Positions 47,545 through 57,119 of a stretch of 64,000 bases of DNA are shown here, piece after piece. This DNA is from Trichosphaerium sp. ATCC 40318 (Eukaryota; Discosea; Flabellinia; Trichosidae). Under the pieces are notes generated by a model. The model saw nothing but the letters and a program-made list of their open reading frames with translations, had not been told where the DNA came from and searched no databases. Position 1 is the stretch's first letter. Each line of letters begins with the position of its first letter. The stretch lies in the NCBI GenBank assembly GCA_038496445.1, contig JALMLS010000612.1, positions 760,998 to 824,997 of the forward strand. Direction: 5' to 3'. The position numbers and the translations under genes are program-made.

Positions 47545-47903
47545 GTGGTAGCTACGGTTGATTCAATAACTAATAAAACCAGAATTGACATTCTAATCCA
47601 ACACGATTTATAAGTGAACGATCAAAACTTTAATCCAAGTTTAATATTTCTTTGTATCACGCCTTATAGTACATAGAATTTACTTGAACTGTCCCTGTAT
47701 ATTAGTATGCTACACTAGTACTCCAAAATGTTATTAACCTTTGAGATTCCTAGTATCAACGACTGTTTTGAGAAAGGGACGAAATCGTGCAGCTTTTTTC
47801 ACAGAATGAATGCAGCGGCATTGCTTTTGGAAGCTGATAACTCATCTCAAAAGTTGCTTGGTAAGAGATCACTAAATACATAGACGTTTTGAATATTTTG
47901 CAT
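47545..47903. other. Intergenic between membrane protein gene and U6 copy B
   Basis: About 360 bases. It holds the promoter of the minus-strand membrane protein gene and one plus-strand open frame (47728-47882) listed separately. Confidence 0.4.
47728..47882 (+). pseudogene. Orphan exon-like open frame
   Basis: From an ATG at 47728 the plus strand reads MLLTFEIPSINDCFEKGTKS, then CSFFHRMNAAALLLEADNSS and QKLLG, followed by a perfect GTAAGA donor. No downstream partner exon exists on the plus strand, because the U6 repeat and a minus-strand gene follow. It may be a fragment of a gene cut by the U6 duplication, a short gene, or chance. Confidence 0.25.
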
Positions 47904-47909
47904 AAAGGC

Positions 47910-47991
47910 AATGCCATTTCTTTAAAACCACAATTTTTTCCTACTGTAAAGTTGCGTGGTTAAAAATGGCATGACAAGTCGTTCTGTTGCC
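47910..47991 (+). promoter_or_regulatory. U6 promoter region, copy B
   Basis: TATA-like TTAAAAAT at 47960-47967, about 25-32 bases before the assumed start. The whole block is conserved with copy A apart from two base changes (TACTGTAAAG versus TACTGCAAAG; GGCATG versus GGTATG). Confidence 0.6.
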
Positions 47992-48014
47992 GACCCTTCG
48001 GGGAAGGCATATGT

Positions 48015-48046
<32 letters not shown>

Positions 48047-48094
48047 GGCCCCTGCGCAAGGATGACACGCAATAACGAGAAGCTAATCATTTTT
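47992..48094 (+). ncRNA. U6 spliceosomal snRNA, copy B
   Basis: Same sequence as copy A over the whole transcript: TTCG-capped 5' stem-loop, ATTGGAACGATACAGAGAAG with the ACAGAGA box, AGCATGGCCCCTGCGC and AAGGATGACACGC, ending in a T-run at 48090-48096. The T-run ends only 25 bases before the stop of the minus-strand GyrI-like gene, so transcription of the two units converges. Confidence 0.95.
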
Positions 48095-48120
48095 TTGCGC
48101 TTCAATTTTTTATTTGGCAT

Positions 48121-48770
48121 TTATTCGACTTTACAATAAAGCTCAGTAATCAGTTTAGACTCGTCGCTCTCTTTTCGTGGATCCGTTAAATAGGCTTCCC
48201 AAGTGTGCCCTTCAGTACATTCGAAATCTCTATGGGTACAATCCAACTCAGACAACCAATCTTTCATTGCAGCCCAACTCTTACCCAAGTTGTAAAAACT
48301 TCCTTAAAAAGTTGTAGTGAGCAACAGTTGAGTTGACTATTAATGGTACCTTTGTGTACCCATTTGCCTACTCTTCCGCCTGGTAATGGGACTTGAGATA
48401 TTCCATTTGGGAGCTCTAGAGTTACCTCGTTTGCGACAGGGTACCCACAAGACACTTGAATGCCTTTTTCTCCAGAACTAAAATACAGACATGAAGGTGC
48501 ACCATCGGACTTAATCTACCATGTACTTTGAGGAGAACGTATTGACACAAACTGTAGTTCCCAAAGCGTACCGCATTTGCCTTCATGAAATCGCTGACTT
48601 GATCGATATTGCTGAAAATGGCGTATGAGCACGTCAACACGTGGAAAATTCAGAAAAAAGTTATTTTGTACTACGCACGCTTGGTACATCTTGGAGAATT
48701 CTTCGTGCTTCAAGGTACATCTAATACCCAAGAACATACGTTCTGGAACAGTTATAATTTCGCCGGACAT
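48121..48770 (-). CDS. GyrI-like/AraC effector-binding-domain protein
   Basis: Small-molecule-binding fold known from bacterial SbmC/GyrI and eukaryotic TEX264. From ATG 48770: MSGEIITVPERMFLGIRCTL, NIDQVSDFMKANA, SDGAPSCLYFSSGEKGIQV, SCGYPVANEVTLELPNGIS, QVPLPGGRVGKWVHKGSFYN, SWAAMKDWLSELDCTHRDFE, then EAYLTDPRKESDESKLITEL. The W-x-x-x-x-x-WL helix followed by YLTDP-x-x-ESD is the family hallmark. No membrane helix is visible, unlike TEX264. A small molecule-binding or hydrolase role is inferred from the fold. The reading frame is open upstream of the ATG for about 40 codons, so a longer N-terminus cannot be excluded (see 48771-49234). Confidence 0.72.
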
Positions 48771-49234
48771 AGTCGTGTTGTGTGTTGTGTTTTGTTTTGG
48801 TTTGTTGGAAATTTGTTTGATTAAGGTTCTAAAGGAAAGGTTGTCAACTTTTATTAAGTCTAGAACTTTTAAAGACTTTGTAATATAGCACACTTTCTTG
48901 TTCTTAGATATATCAAAATATATGAGACAATCCCAAAACCCGAACAATTCCACGGAAACAATCTTGTTTTTTTCCGACTAAAACTGGTATTAGTTCGGCA
49001 TGAGGCGCAATGTGACCCTTGTTTTTTTCGTGTACAAAGACCGTTTTACCGAGAAGCTGTCGCACCTCTAACACTTTTGCTAATTTATCGCTGTTGAAAT
49101 CGCAGTTTATAACAGTAACACTGATTCTGAGTGTACGAACACTAGCTAGTTATTGGAAATTGAAAGAAATCAGTAAGGAGATACATAGTATTTAATTCTG
49201 TCACTAGTATGGTTTTTTTTTTACATTCTTCTTT
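48771..49234 (-). other. Unassigned open stretch between AlaX and GyrI-like genes
   Basis: On the minus strand roughly 49150-48925 reads for about 75 codons without a stop and with protein-like composition: RISVTVINCDFNSDKLAKVL, EVRQLLGKTVFVHEKNKGHI, APHAELIPVLVGKKQDCFRG. No ATG begins it. A possible splice from ...FRGI to NKKVCYITKSLKVLDLIKVD would carry the frame into the ATG of the GyrI-like gene. It could be a missed 5' extension of that gene or an independent exon; I cannot choose. Confidence 0.35.
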
Positions 49235-50363
49235 TCATTTCTCTACTTTGTACGATACTCTCATATTTCCTTTTCTGGCCTTTAACTTCGATACTGTTAC
49301 TTTACCAATCTCTTTTGTATCTTTAACATGTGTACCTATGGGCTTAGATGAGCTCGAGAGAACAAAAATAACAACTTTAAAAAAAAGGTGTTAATAAGTA
49401 CCTCCACAAGGACACCCTAATCCACCAACAGTTACTATTCTACTTGGTTTATCTTTTGGTAAATAATCTGGACACCATCCTCCACATAATTCTCCTATTT
49501 TTTCGTATGCTGCCCATTCAATGGTTGTTGGAATACCTACTGTAAGTTAATATTCCCTGAAGATGAATTAAATAGTACAAGAATACAATACCTTCTGCAA
49601 CGAGTTTGTCTAGCTCTGCTTGTAGTTTTTTGAGTACTTCAGGTCTCTCTTTTATTGGAATATCACCAATGTATTCCACATACGCACCAGCAGGAAAGTG
49701 AAAACCTAACAAGAACCAATTATTGTTAAATTCTTTTTTTTTTGACTTTTTTAGCGTTTTTTTTTTTCGACATAACGTTTGGGTCACGTGCCTTTACCAG
49801 GTTCGAGTTCAAGGTTCAATCTTTTCATAACAACATCAAGCGCGTGACCAGCAGAATGCACCTATGAGATGAGAGGTGTTGTTATGTTTTTTTTTCAACT
49901 CTTGTTTAGGACATACTCTTGCGTTGTATCTGCGCTGAGTTTGATCAATTTCAAGCTTAACAGCTGTACCAGCAACAAATACTTTATCTTCACTTGCAAA
50001 GTGACCATAATGTTCAACTAGCAGTGTACATTGAGATTCTCAATATTTTACTTTTTCAAACTAAAAGTTTACCTATTTCTCCGTTGCTGCGTACATCTTC
50101 TACGCTGAATGATACATCATCCGCAGTAATGGTACCTTTGTCATACGGCTGGCCACCTGCGTGTACAATTAATTGTTGTTTAAATATTCTGGGCGTATGT
50201 TACCTCCTTGAGGGTGAAACACTGTTTTATCGAGTATCACTGTAGTTTTTGCGCCCTCCTTGCCTTCAGGCCTTGGGTTTACAGCGAGTACTGTGGCATT
50301 AGAGGTGAATTTGTAACTGTCAGCGTAATATTCCCTATCAGTTGGTGGCAGTGTAGTAGACAT
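49235..50363 (-). CDS. AlaX-type alanyl-tRNA editing protein
   Basis: Free-standing trans-editing enzyme that hydrolyses mischarged Ser- or Gly-tRNA(Ala). It starts MSTTLPPTDREYYADSYKFT, then ILDKTVFHPQGGQPYDKGTI with the family F-HPQGGGQPxD-like signature, RRYNARVHSAGHALDVVMKR with the zinc-binding HxxxH, and AAYEKIGELCGGWCPDYLPK, GGLGCPCGGTHVKDTKEIGK with the C-x-x-x-H second zinc site, ending RKGNMRVSYKVEK stop. All four zinc ligands are present. Length (about 245 aa) fits the AlaX-M class. No synthetase core is attached and no targeting leader is seen, so it is probably cytosolic. Confidence 0.88.
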
Positions 50364-50572
50364 TGTGTAATGGCGTTTTCGAGCGATATTTTGTGTAAAA
50401 ACTTTCCGCTCTGTTATAGTGTCAAATTCGAACGTTAAAGAGTAAACTTACTAACGAGGTGTAGTTCTCGTGCTAGTGGTCGGCTTAAAAACAACATTAA
50501 GTGTCAAATGTAATTGTCGTTGCTGGTCTTGTATTGTAATATCAGCCACTCCTCAATGGTTTCATACTAAGA

Positions 50573-52940
50573 ATGAGTGGAATTGGCGCCAATTCAGGTA
50601 CACTGTCATTTTGTACCTACTCTAATACCCTCATACAGTGACAAATGCGCCTAGAAGCACTGTACAACAAATTCACGCTTTAAATGGTAAATTACTTGCC
50701 AGCAAACGTACAACTATGGTATTACGAGTTTCTATGCACTCAAAAAAGTAGGTAGCATAGAATTACACGATTTGGCTCAAGTGGCGCGGATAACGCTAAA
50801 TCTAGCTCTATTACAAATACAAAATGCTCCAGAGAGTGCACTCACAACTCTACTGGACTCTATTTCATTCATCAGCATTGCTGCACAACTTCTAGACACT
50901 AAACATACTATCAACGGCCAGGTACATTAACATGCTATCACACCGCGGTCTTGACATTATGCGATAGGTTTATGGCGTTTATGACGGTTCAAAGTTCGCG
51001 TTAACACCCGACAATATCAGGCTTCTAGATACTTGTAAGGACGACTTTATACAATCAACTACACCCCTACAGTCTTGTCAACTTGTAGCAACAACTTTTC
51101 TCAATGTGAGTTGCACAGATATTCTTTTTATGACTTAATCCTAAAATAGAAAGATAACGAATTTTCTAATCTTGTTTGGCATTTACTTCTTCTGTCTTCA
51201 TATTGTTGGATTAGATTAAATAATGGAAAGAGTATATCTATAATTCAGATGCTATTGGCTACTAATTATTGCAAATCAGCAGCTGAACGGTAACTTCTTT
51301 AAAAGCTACTTTTCATTCATTGAAAAAAATTTGACATTCTTCTTAGTGTACATACTATAGAGTACCTTCAGGCTTTTTATTTCTATACTTCGGGTAATAC
51401 AAAGGACGTTGTAAAGGCATTAGATGCAGTTGGTAGTCAAGATATGTTGTCACCTGCTGGTTTTCTTAAAGGTATTGAAAGGTATACTCTATTTTTCGGG
51501 TTTTAAGCTAAAGGTTAGGTTGTTGTTTGTACGATATTGGTGATTATGAGCAAGCTATTAAATGTTTTAATACTTCTCATAAACTTAATTACCGCAGTGC
51601 GGAGTCTCAGAATAATATGGGTTGTATTGATATTGTGCAGGTTTGAAAAAAAAATAAAAAAGCGATAAAAATTGCCCACTTAACTTTTTCTTTAGGGAAG
51701 GATTTCATCTGGCATTTCTAAGTACCAGCGGGCAATTGGTCTAGAATTTGCGCACTTTGAGCCTATATATAATATAGGGCTACAATATCATAGACTAAAC
51801 AAAGCTGAACAGAGTACACAAATGTTTAAACTACTCCTAAAGGCAAATTTTATTTTTCTTCCAAACCATTTTGCGGTTTGTTGTCTAACAGTCAGTTCTT
51901 TAGGCTCAAGATGAAATATCAAATGACACTTTAAACCGATTACCTATGCCAAATGATAACGAATTACTTAATGATACTACTTTAAAGCATATTATAGGCG
52001 TGAGCCTTCTTGGTAAACACAAAGTTCAACTGTAAACAAATTCTCATTTTTTTTCTCCTTTTTTTAGAGCAAAAGGAGTATGATAAGGCTCTTCAAGTTT
52101 TTCTTCCTCTGGTCATGCCCTCACCTACAAACTCTATATCAAAGGTAAAAGCAATTACATTAATAACAAGTCATTAACGTACTTTCTAGGGGCACCAACA
52201 ACACAAGAGTATAAAGAGAACAATTTACCATGATGCATTATTTGCTGCACTTTGCGCAAATGGACCAGTTTTAGATATTTGTAATCAAGCATTAGTGGTG
52301 TTTCCAGATGACCCAACTTGCTTGTTTTACAAGTCTGAAATGTTATTGGTTTCTTGTAAACCAAAGAAAGCTCTAAAGACTGTTAATAAGTGTCTAAAGC
52401 TTTTAAAAGGGAAAAAGGAAACAGGTGAAGCCTATTCTATTGAACTCGAGGTGAGAAATGTAGTTGTTTGAAATCACTTAATGATTGATAGTCTGATGCT
52501 TGTAATAACAAAGGTTTGATGTTACAGTGTTTACAGAGATATGAAAATGCCATAGAGATGTTTAAAAAGAGCGTAGCAATCGACTCAAGTACGGACCTTC
52601 TTCAACAAAGGATTTTTTTGGTATATTAAATCTTTGCTGACTTTACGTGTTTATACAATACACATGGTTACTATAACCTCACTATTCTTTTGCTACGTAT
52701 AGAACGTAAAAAGGAAGCTTGTATTTTTTGGGAAAAGTATCGATCTAAGGATGTACGAGATAATGTTGCAAAAGCCAAAACAAAAAAGGAAATGAGGTAC
52801 TATGGTTTTTTTATTGAATTATTTACTTACTCTTGCATAGTCATCCATTATTAGCACGTGAAGTTTTGGACCCTTTACTTCTCAAACAGTTAGATGAATA
52901 CATTTCTACGTCAAAGAGTACCTTTATGGATTGCGAATAA
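50573..52940 (+). CDS. TPR-repeat protein
   Basis: Scaffold-type protein of about 540 residues from some fourteen exons. The N-terminus (MSGIGANSVTNAPRSTVQQI) is followed by helices (ARITLNLALLQIQNAPESAL). Recognisable tetratricopeptide units are RYDIGDYEQAIKCFNTSHKL, SAESQNNMGCIDIVQGRISS, FEPIYNIGLQYHRLNKAEQS, LLEQKEYDKALQVFLPLVMP, LFYKSEMLLVSCKPKKALKT and ACNNKGLMLQCLQRYENAIE then MFKKSVAIDSS. No enzyme motif, signal peptide or membrane helix is visible. I could not assign it to a named TPR protein; trafficking, ciliary and APC-type proteins share this layout. The stop follows STSKSTFMDCE. Confidence 0.72.
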
Positions 52941-53062
52941 ACCCCAATATTTAATGATGCAAAAGGTCTTTGGATGAGACTTCGAAAATAAATAAGTTTA
53001 AGTCACAGTGTTAAGGATAGTTATCGGTTACAAATGGTCTAAACAATAGGTAGCAGTTATAA

Positions 53063-54614
53063 ATGGTATTTTTTTGGACGTATCCACCGTTTAGACCTCA
53101 TGTTTTAACCACTTGCGTACTTTGTGCGTATAAACCCTTGACATTGTCGTAACTCATTCCAAATAGCTACTGTAAGCTTCATAGGCCTAGTTATTGCGCT
53201 TGTTTTGTATACTTCTTGGGACTCAGATAAGAAACATGCATTGGGCCTTTATAGCGACGGAGTAGACGTAAGTGTAACGATCAAACGCTAATTGACATGT
53301 TGTAGCAATGGAACAGTAAATTTCGTAGTGAATTCGAGAGGTACTTTGAACTCTTATAAAACATACTCATTGTACCAGCCTACGCAATCCGATAGCGTAT
53401 GGAGATACAAAAGCTAATTTAACATTACAAAAAACGGTACTACGGTGTATACACCTGTAATACTCACCCCCTTAGACAGATCCACCTACTATACCTCAAT
53501 ACACATATCAGGGTAATTGTTAAACGTTACAATGCATTATTTTCCTACATTTGCTTAAACACCTCCGAACTGCCTCTAACACGCAAAAGGTGCAATTTTT
53601 ACGAGTACAGAACCTCTTTGGATAGAATCTTGGAACGAATCTGTCATTTCACTCCCATTTACAATCGAATGTAACAAATCTGTTATTCATCAAACTGTCA
53701 GAACACCAATGTATAAAATTAAAGAGCAGGGAGTGTCAAGAGATGGTATGAACACCAAAAAAAACAGTTTTCAGCGAATTTGGCTTCTCGATTGACTTGT
53801 TTTTCTAGCTTGCGTAAAGAAAGGTGGTACGTGGAGAGTAGGAGATATATGTGATATATACCATGTTGCTACTCAAATATGCGTTAAAGTAACGGTAGAA
53901 AATGGCGTCCTTAAAGCAGATGATAGGTACTTAATTGTTTTCTTGCCTTTTTGCGTCGTTTTTACTGATTGTGCACAACTAGTTACCCTGTTCCTGGTTA
54001 TGGTTGTGGGTTATGGTTTATACACGGAGTGAGTCTATGGCATAATGTGAATTATACTGTCATTCCAGAACCAAAAGATGGGAATATTTCAATACCATTA
54101 TCAGTTACTATACGTTCATCGCATGATCCTCATTTGCTCGCTATGTACCTTACACATCACTCTCTCGATTTTGAGTATATAGATTTTGGAAAACGGTACA
54201 ATTTATACTAAAGCAATACTGTTTTCTAACGTAATTGTAGGAACACATCAATTGTCTTGTTTGGTATGAAAAAACTGTGTTACAAAAGCAAAAAAAGAAT
54301 CTATTCTTGACTGACTAATACTTATTTAGCTGTTGTTGCTACAGGAATAATATGTGTCATAATAATATTGGTACAAAACAAACCCACTATTTTTTAAAAA
54401 AAAAAAACACTACAAGCAGCTAAAGTAGTCGCTCAGCAACCAATCTAATGTTTTTTTCAAAAAGGTAATGTGCTGGAGATTAAAAAAGCAGATTGTAAAG
54501 TACAGTGATGTCAATGGTGGTGCACACCATACGACAAATGTAAACAATAATATTAGTTACACGGATTATGCAAACAAAACACCAATCAAGGGATCTCATT
54601 ATCCACAATATTGA
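53063..54614 (+). CDS. Conserved two-helix membrane protein, TMEM248-like layout
   Basis: Unknown membrane protein. I start at ATG 53063 (MVFFWTYPPFRPHVLTTCVL), because a GTGCGT donor then joins STVSFIGLVIALVLYTSWDS, giving an N-terminal membrane helix. A large lumenal or extracellular domain with paired cysteines follows: WNSKFRSEFESLRNPIAYGD, AIFTSTEPLWIESWNESVIS, TWRVGDICDIYHVATQICVK, YPVPGYGCGLWFIHGVSLWH and the block SVTIRSSHDPHLLAMYLTHH. A second helix (VVATGIICVIIIL) and a basic cytosolic tail (MCWRLKKQIVKYSD) end the protein. The R-S-x-x-DP-x-L motif just before the last helix is shared with plant and animal membrane proteins of unknown role. Domain layout resembles TMEM219/248, but I am not certain of membership. 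Confidence 0.6.
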
Positions 54615-54686
54615 AATGAGAAAATACTAAGAATAAAAAAAATCCCCAAATCCAAAAAACAAGCTAGCTTCTTTCAGTTTTTTTTT

Positions 54687-56956
54687 CTAGTATTGATTCT
54701 CAGCCAAGTACTCGGCTAATTCATCTACGACTGTGGCACAGTCAGGGCCTTCTATTGTTGCATCGTATGTTCCAACAACAATACAAGTGCTTGCATGCTT
54801 CATGTGCAAGCCGTGCTTGGTATTCTTTGTATTTTTGGCTGTAAGTGACTTCTTGTTTATTTGCGTCACAATGTACTATTATAAGATAAGAAAAAAACAT
54901 AAAATTTCAGAAGACAAAGAGAGTACCTTCTCTGACGCAAACGAAAATCCACTTTTTTTTATCTCTAGACGCCTTTGTCAGTATAAAGTATCGTCATATA
55001 TGATCGTACTAAAATTATTCTTAAAGCCATCCAGGACAGACGTTATGTCCTGTTCAGTAGGTACCATATCAGCAGTATCCCATACTACAGAAATGAGGAA
55101 CCACACCAAAAGAGGATTCAGTTGCACAAGTCGTACCTAACCCATCCAAACCAAAGATTAGTCCGCTAATACAATAGCCAGTATCAGTAAGGTTTTCTTT
55201 TGCATAACCTAAAAAACTCATGCGTAAGGATACGGTGTTAGCGCAGAAAAAACGTGCCTCTCCATTCATCAGAAATATCATCTAAACCAGCTGCAAGCTT
55301 TATTTCATTTGGAGGCGCACTAAAACGCTTGTTTCTGGTACTTGTTCGTCCCGAAGATGGTTGTGATGATCTAAATAAAACACATGTTACAAAAACCACT
55401 CGTAGGCATTTCAAAAGCTACTGTGGTACCTAGCAGCGATTTTATCTCGTGGTGAAATAGCAATAGGTAGCGCTACAGCCTTTCTGTTCTTTACATCAGG
55501 TGGTGCTATTACCTTACGGTCTTGTACTGATGGTGGCATAACTACCTTGCGATCCTTTACAGATGGTGGTATTACAACCTTTCTATTTGAAAGGGGTGGC
55601 GCTACTGCCTTGCGGTCTTTCACCGGTGGTATTACGTTACGTTGAGAAGGTGAAGGTAAAGATTGACCTGATCTCTTAGCGACAGCTGCTTGTAAGTTGG
55701 CGCGACTATTAGCACGAGGTTGTATGTTTGCGGCACTAGTGTTACCGGCACCTCCAAAGCGCGACTGAGCTTCTGCTAGGCTTATAGTTCCTAGGGACTT
55801 ATTTGTTGATTTGACAAGTTTGACAGTTCCTACATTTAATGTGTTAGTAGTTTAGGAATTCTGTTTTGATAATACCTTCTGTCAATGGTTCCTGCGGCTC
55901 CTTTGGTTTCGCACTTCTCTTAGGTGCTGATTCTCTCGCTGGTGTTCTACGTTGAGGTGAGGAATTTTGTGGTCGTACTGGGTGCTCTTCAGCATCAGGT
56001 GGAGCTCCATCAGGACCTTTAGAACCATCACCAATCTGGCAAGGCTCCTGTGCAATAAATCTGTTAATACACTACTAGCAGTGACAGTTCTACGTACCAA
56101 AAACTCACGCATTGGTTCTGTCGTTACACAGTCTTTCATTGAACAAACAAGATTCAACCAATTCTGCAATGCACTATCTTCTGGTTTTTGTGCAAATTTC
56201 TTGATATCTGAGAATTTTTTAATCTTAATACCACCTCCTCGCAACGTATTATCTGTAGCAGCTAATACACGAAGACGTTTGAGATGCGAATCTACTCTAG
56301 CGAACTATTACGTAGTCAGGCATAGATATTTCTTTGATTTTTTTATAATACATACCTGCTTCCAACGTCGAAAAACAAACCAACTTTGATTAGCTAAAAT
56401 AAAAATTAAAATCATGTTTCATTTTCAAAAAAATAGCTGCAACAGTCGTACACTTTGAAACAAGCAGTTTATATAACTCCACCACCTTGTTTGTATTTGC
56501 ACCGTTCTTCCGTGAGATTGTACCACACATTTCAACTGAGTACTGACCGAGTATTGGCTGCAATAAATAGAAATAAGTATAAAGAGTCAGAAATGGTAGT
56601 TTACGTTTGATGGAATCGTGACCTCTTCTTCTTTAGGCTTTTCTTTTGTACTGGCCGTACTTTTTTTTCTGATGGCTTAGAGGTCAATTTTGGCTGCTGT
56701 ACAGGCTCCTGGTACTGTTATATATTGTTTTTGAAGCGTAGTACCGTTCTTACGGGCGATGACACAACTTGTACAGGTGCAACGCTTGGGGCTTTAATAC
56801 TTGTAACTTCTCCATTGCTAAACTTGCGTATCAATCGCTCTTGTTGTTTTTTAGATAATAAAGCCCATAGCTTTTCAATAACTTCTTCAACCGTTTCAGC
56901 AGCTGTTTGTATTAGTACTACACGACCATTTCAGGCGTACCCTCTAACGATTGCAT
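54687..56956 (-). CDS. PX domain, proline-rich repeats and C-terminal profilin fusion
   Basis: Predicted link between phosphoinositide-marked membranes and actin. About a dozen exons from ATG 56956 (MQSLEAAETVEEVIEKLWAL). A PX-like domain includes YSVEMCGTISRKNGANTNKV, WFVFRRWKQFARVDSHLKRL and IKKFAQKPEDSALQNWLNLV then REFL. A basic proline-rich linker (PVRPQNSSPQRRTPARESAP) leads to repeats of the type DRK-V-V-x-PPSV. The last about 120 residues are a complete profilin: EWRGYAKENLTDTGYCISGL, IFGLDGLVWDTADMVPTEQD, ITSVLDGFKN, GFSFASEKYIVTQINKKSL and ASTCIVVGTYDATIEGPDCA then VVDELAEYLAENQY. Profilin is normally a free 14 kDa protein. One intron (55209-55257) has a GC donor. Splicing through the repeat region is continuous in one frame. 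Confidence 0.85.
55209..55257 (-). other. GC-AG intron
   Basis: On the minus strand the exon ending with the codons for DEWRG is followed by GCACGT rather than GTACGT, and the next exon begins with the codons for YAKENL after TTTTTTAG. Conserved profilin residues on both sides fix the join. Confidence 0.75.
55466..55640 (-). repeat. Tandem proline-rich repeats in the PX-profilin gene
   Basis: Five to six imperfect copies of an 11-residue unit: VKDRKAVAPPL, SNRKVVIPPS, VKDRKVVMPPS, VQDRKVIAPPD, VKNRKAVALP. The DNA is repeated too (AAGGTT/AAGGTAGT with CCACCAT cores). PP-containing basic repeats next to a profilin could bind its own polyproline site or SH3/WW partners; that is inference. Confidence 0.8.
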
Positions 56957-57119
56957 AAATAACTCTTCGTGTAACAGTTAGCAACTTGCTAACGCGTTTA
57001 TGATATTGTAGAGCTGCTCACACCTAAGGGTGCTGTCAAATACGTTAACAAAGTCAAATATAGTCTCAAACAGCCACAACCATTAAAACCAACTGCCAAA
57101 TCCCTCACAAGTACCCACG

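Larger units (their letters stand above)
47904..48105 (+). repeat. U6 inverted repeat, copy B
   Basis: Mirror copy of 45771-45973; see that entry. The two arms are separated by about 1.9 kb that contains the membrane protein gene. Confidence 0.9.

Noticed and set aside
49800-49830. tRNA-like GGTTCGAGTTC segment
   Set aside because: It is the antisense of an AlaX coding exon, and the arms of a tRNA are missing.
54733-55140. Plus-strand open frame of 135 codons over the profilin exons
   Set aside because: Antisense of a highly conserved profilin; no splice signals support it.
55967-56389. Plus-strand open frame of 140 codons over the PX region
   Set aside because: Antisense of spliced PX exons; composition not protein-like.
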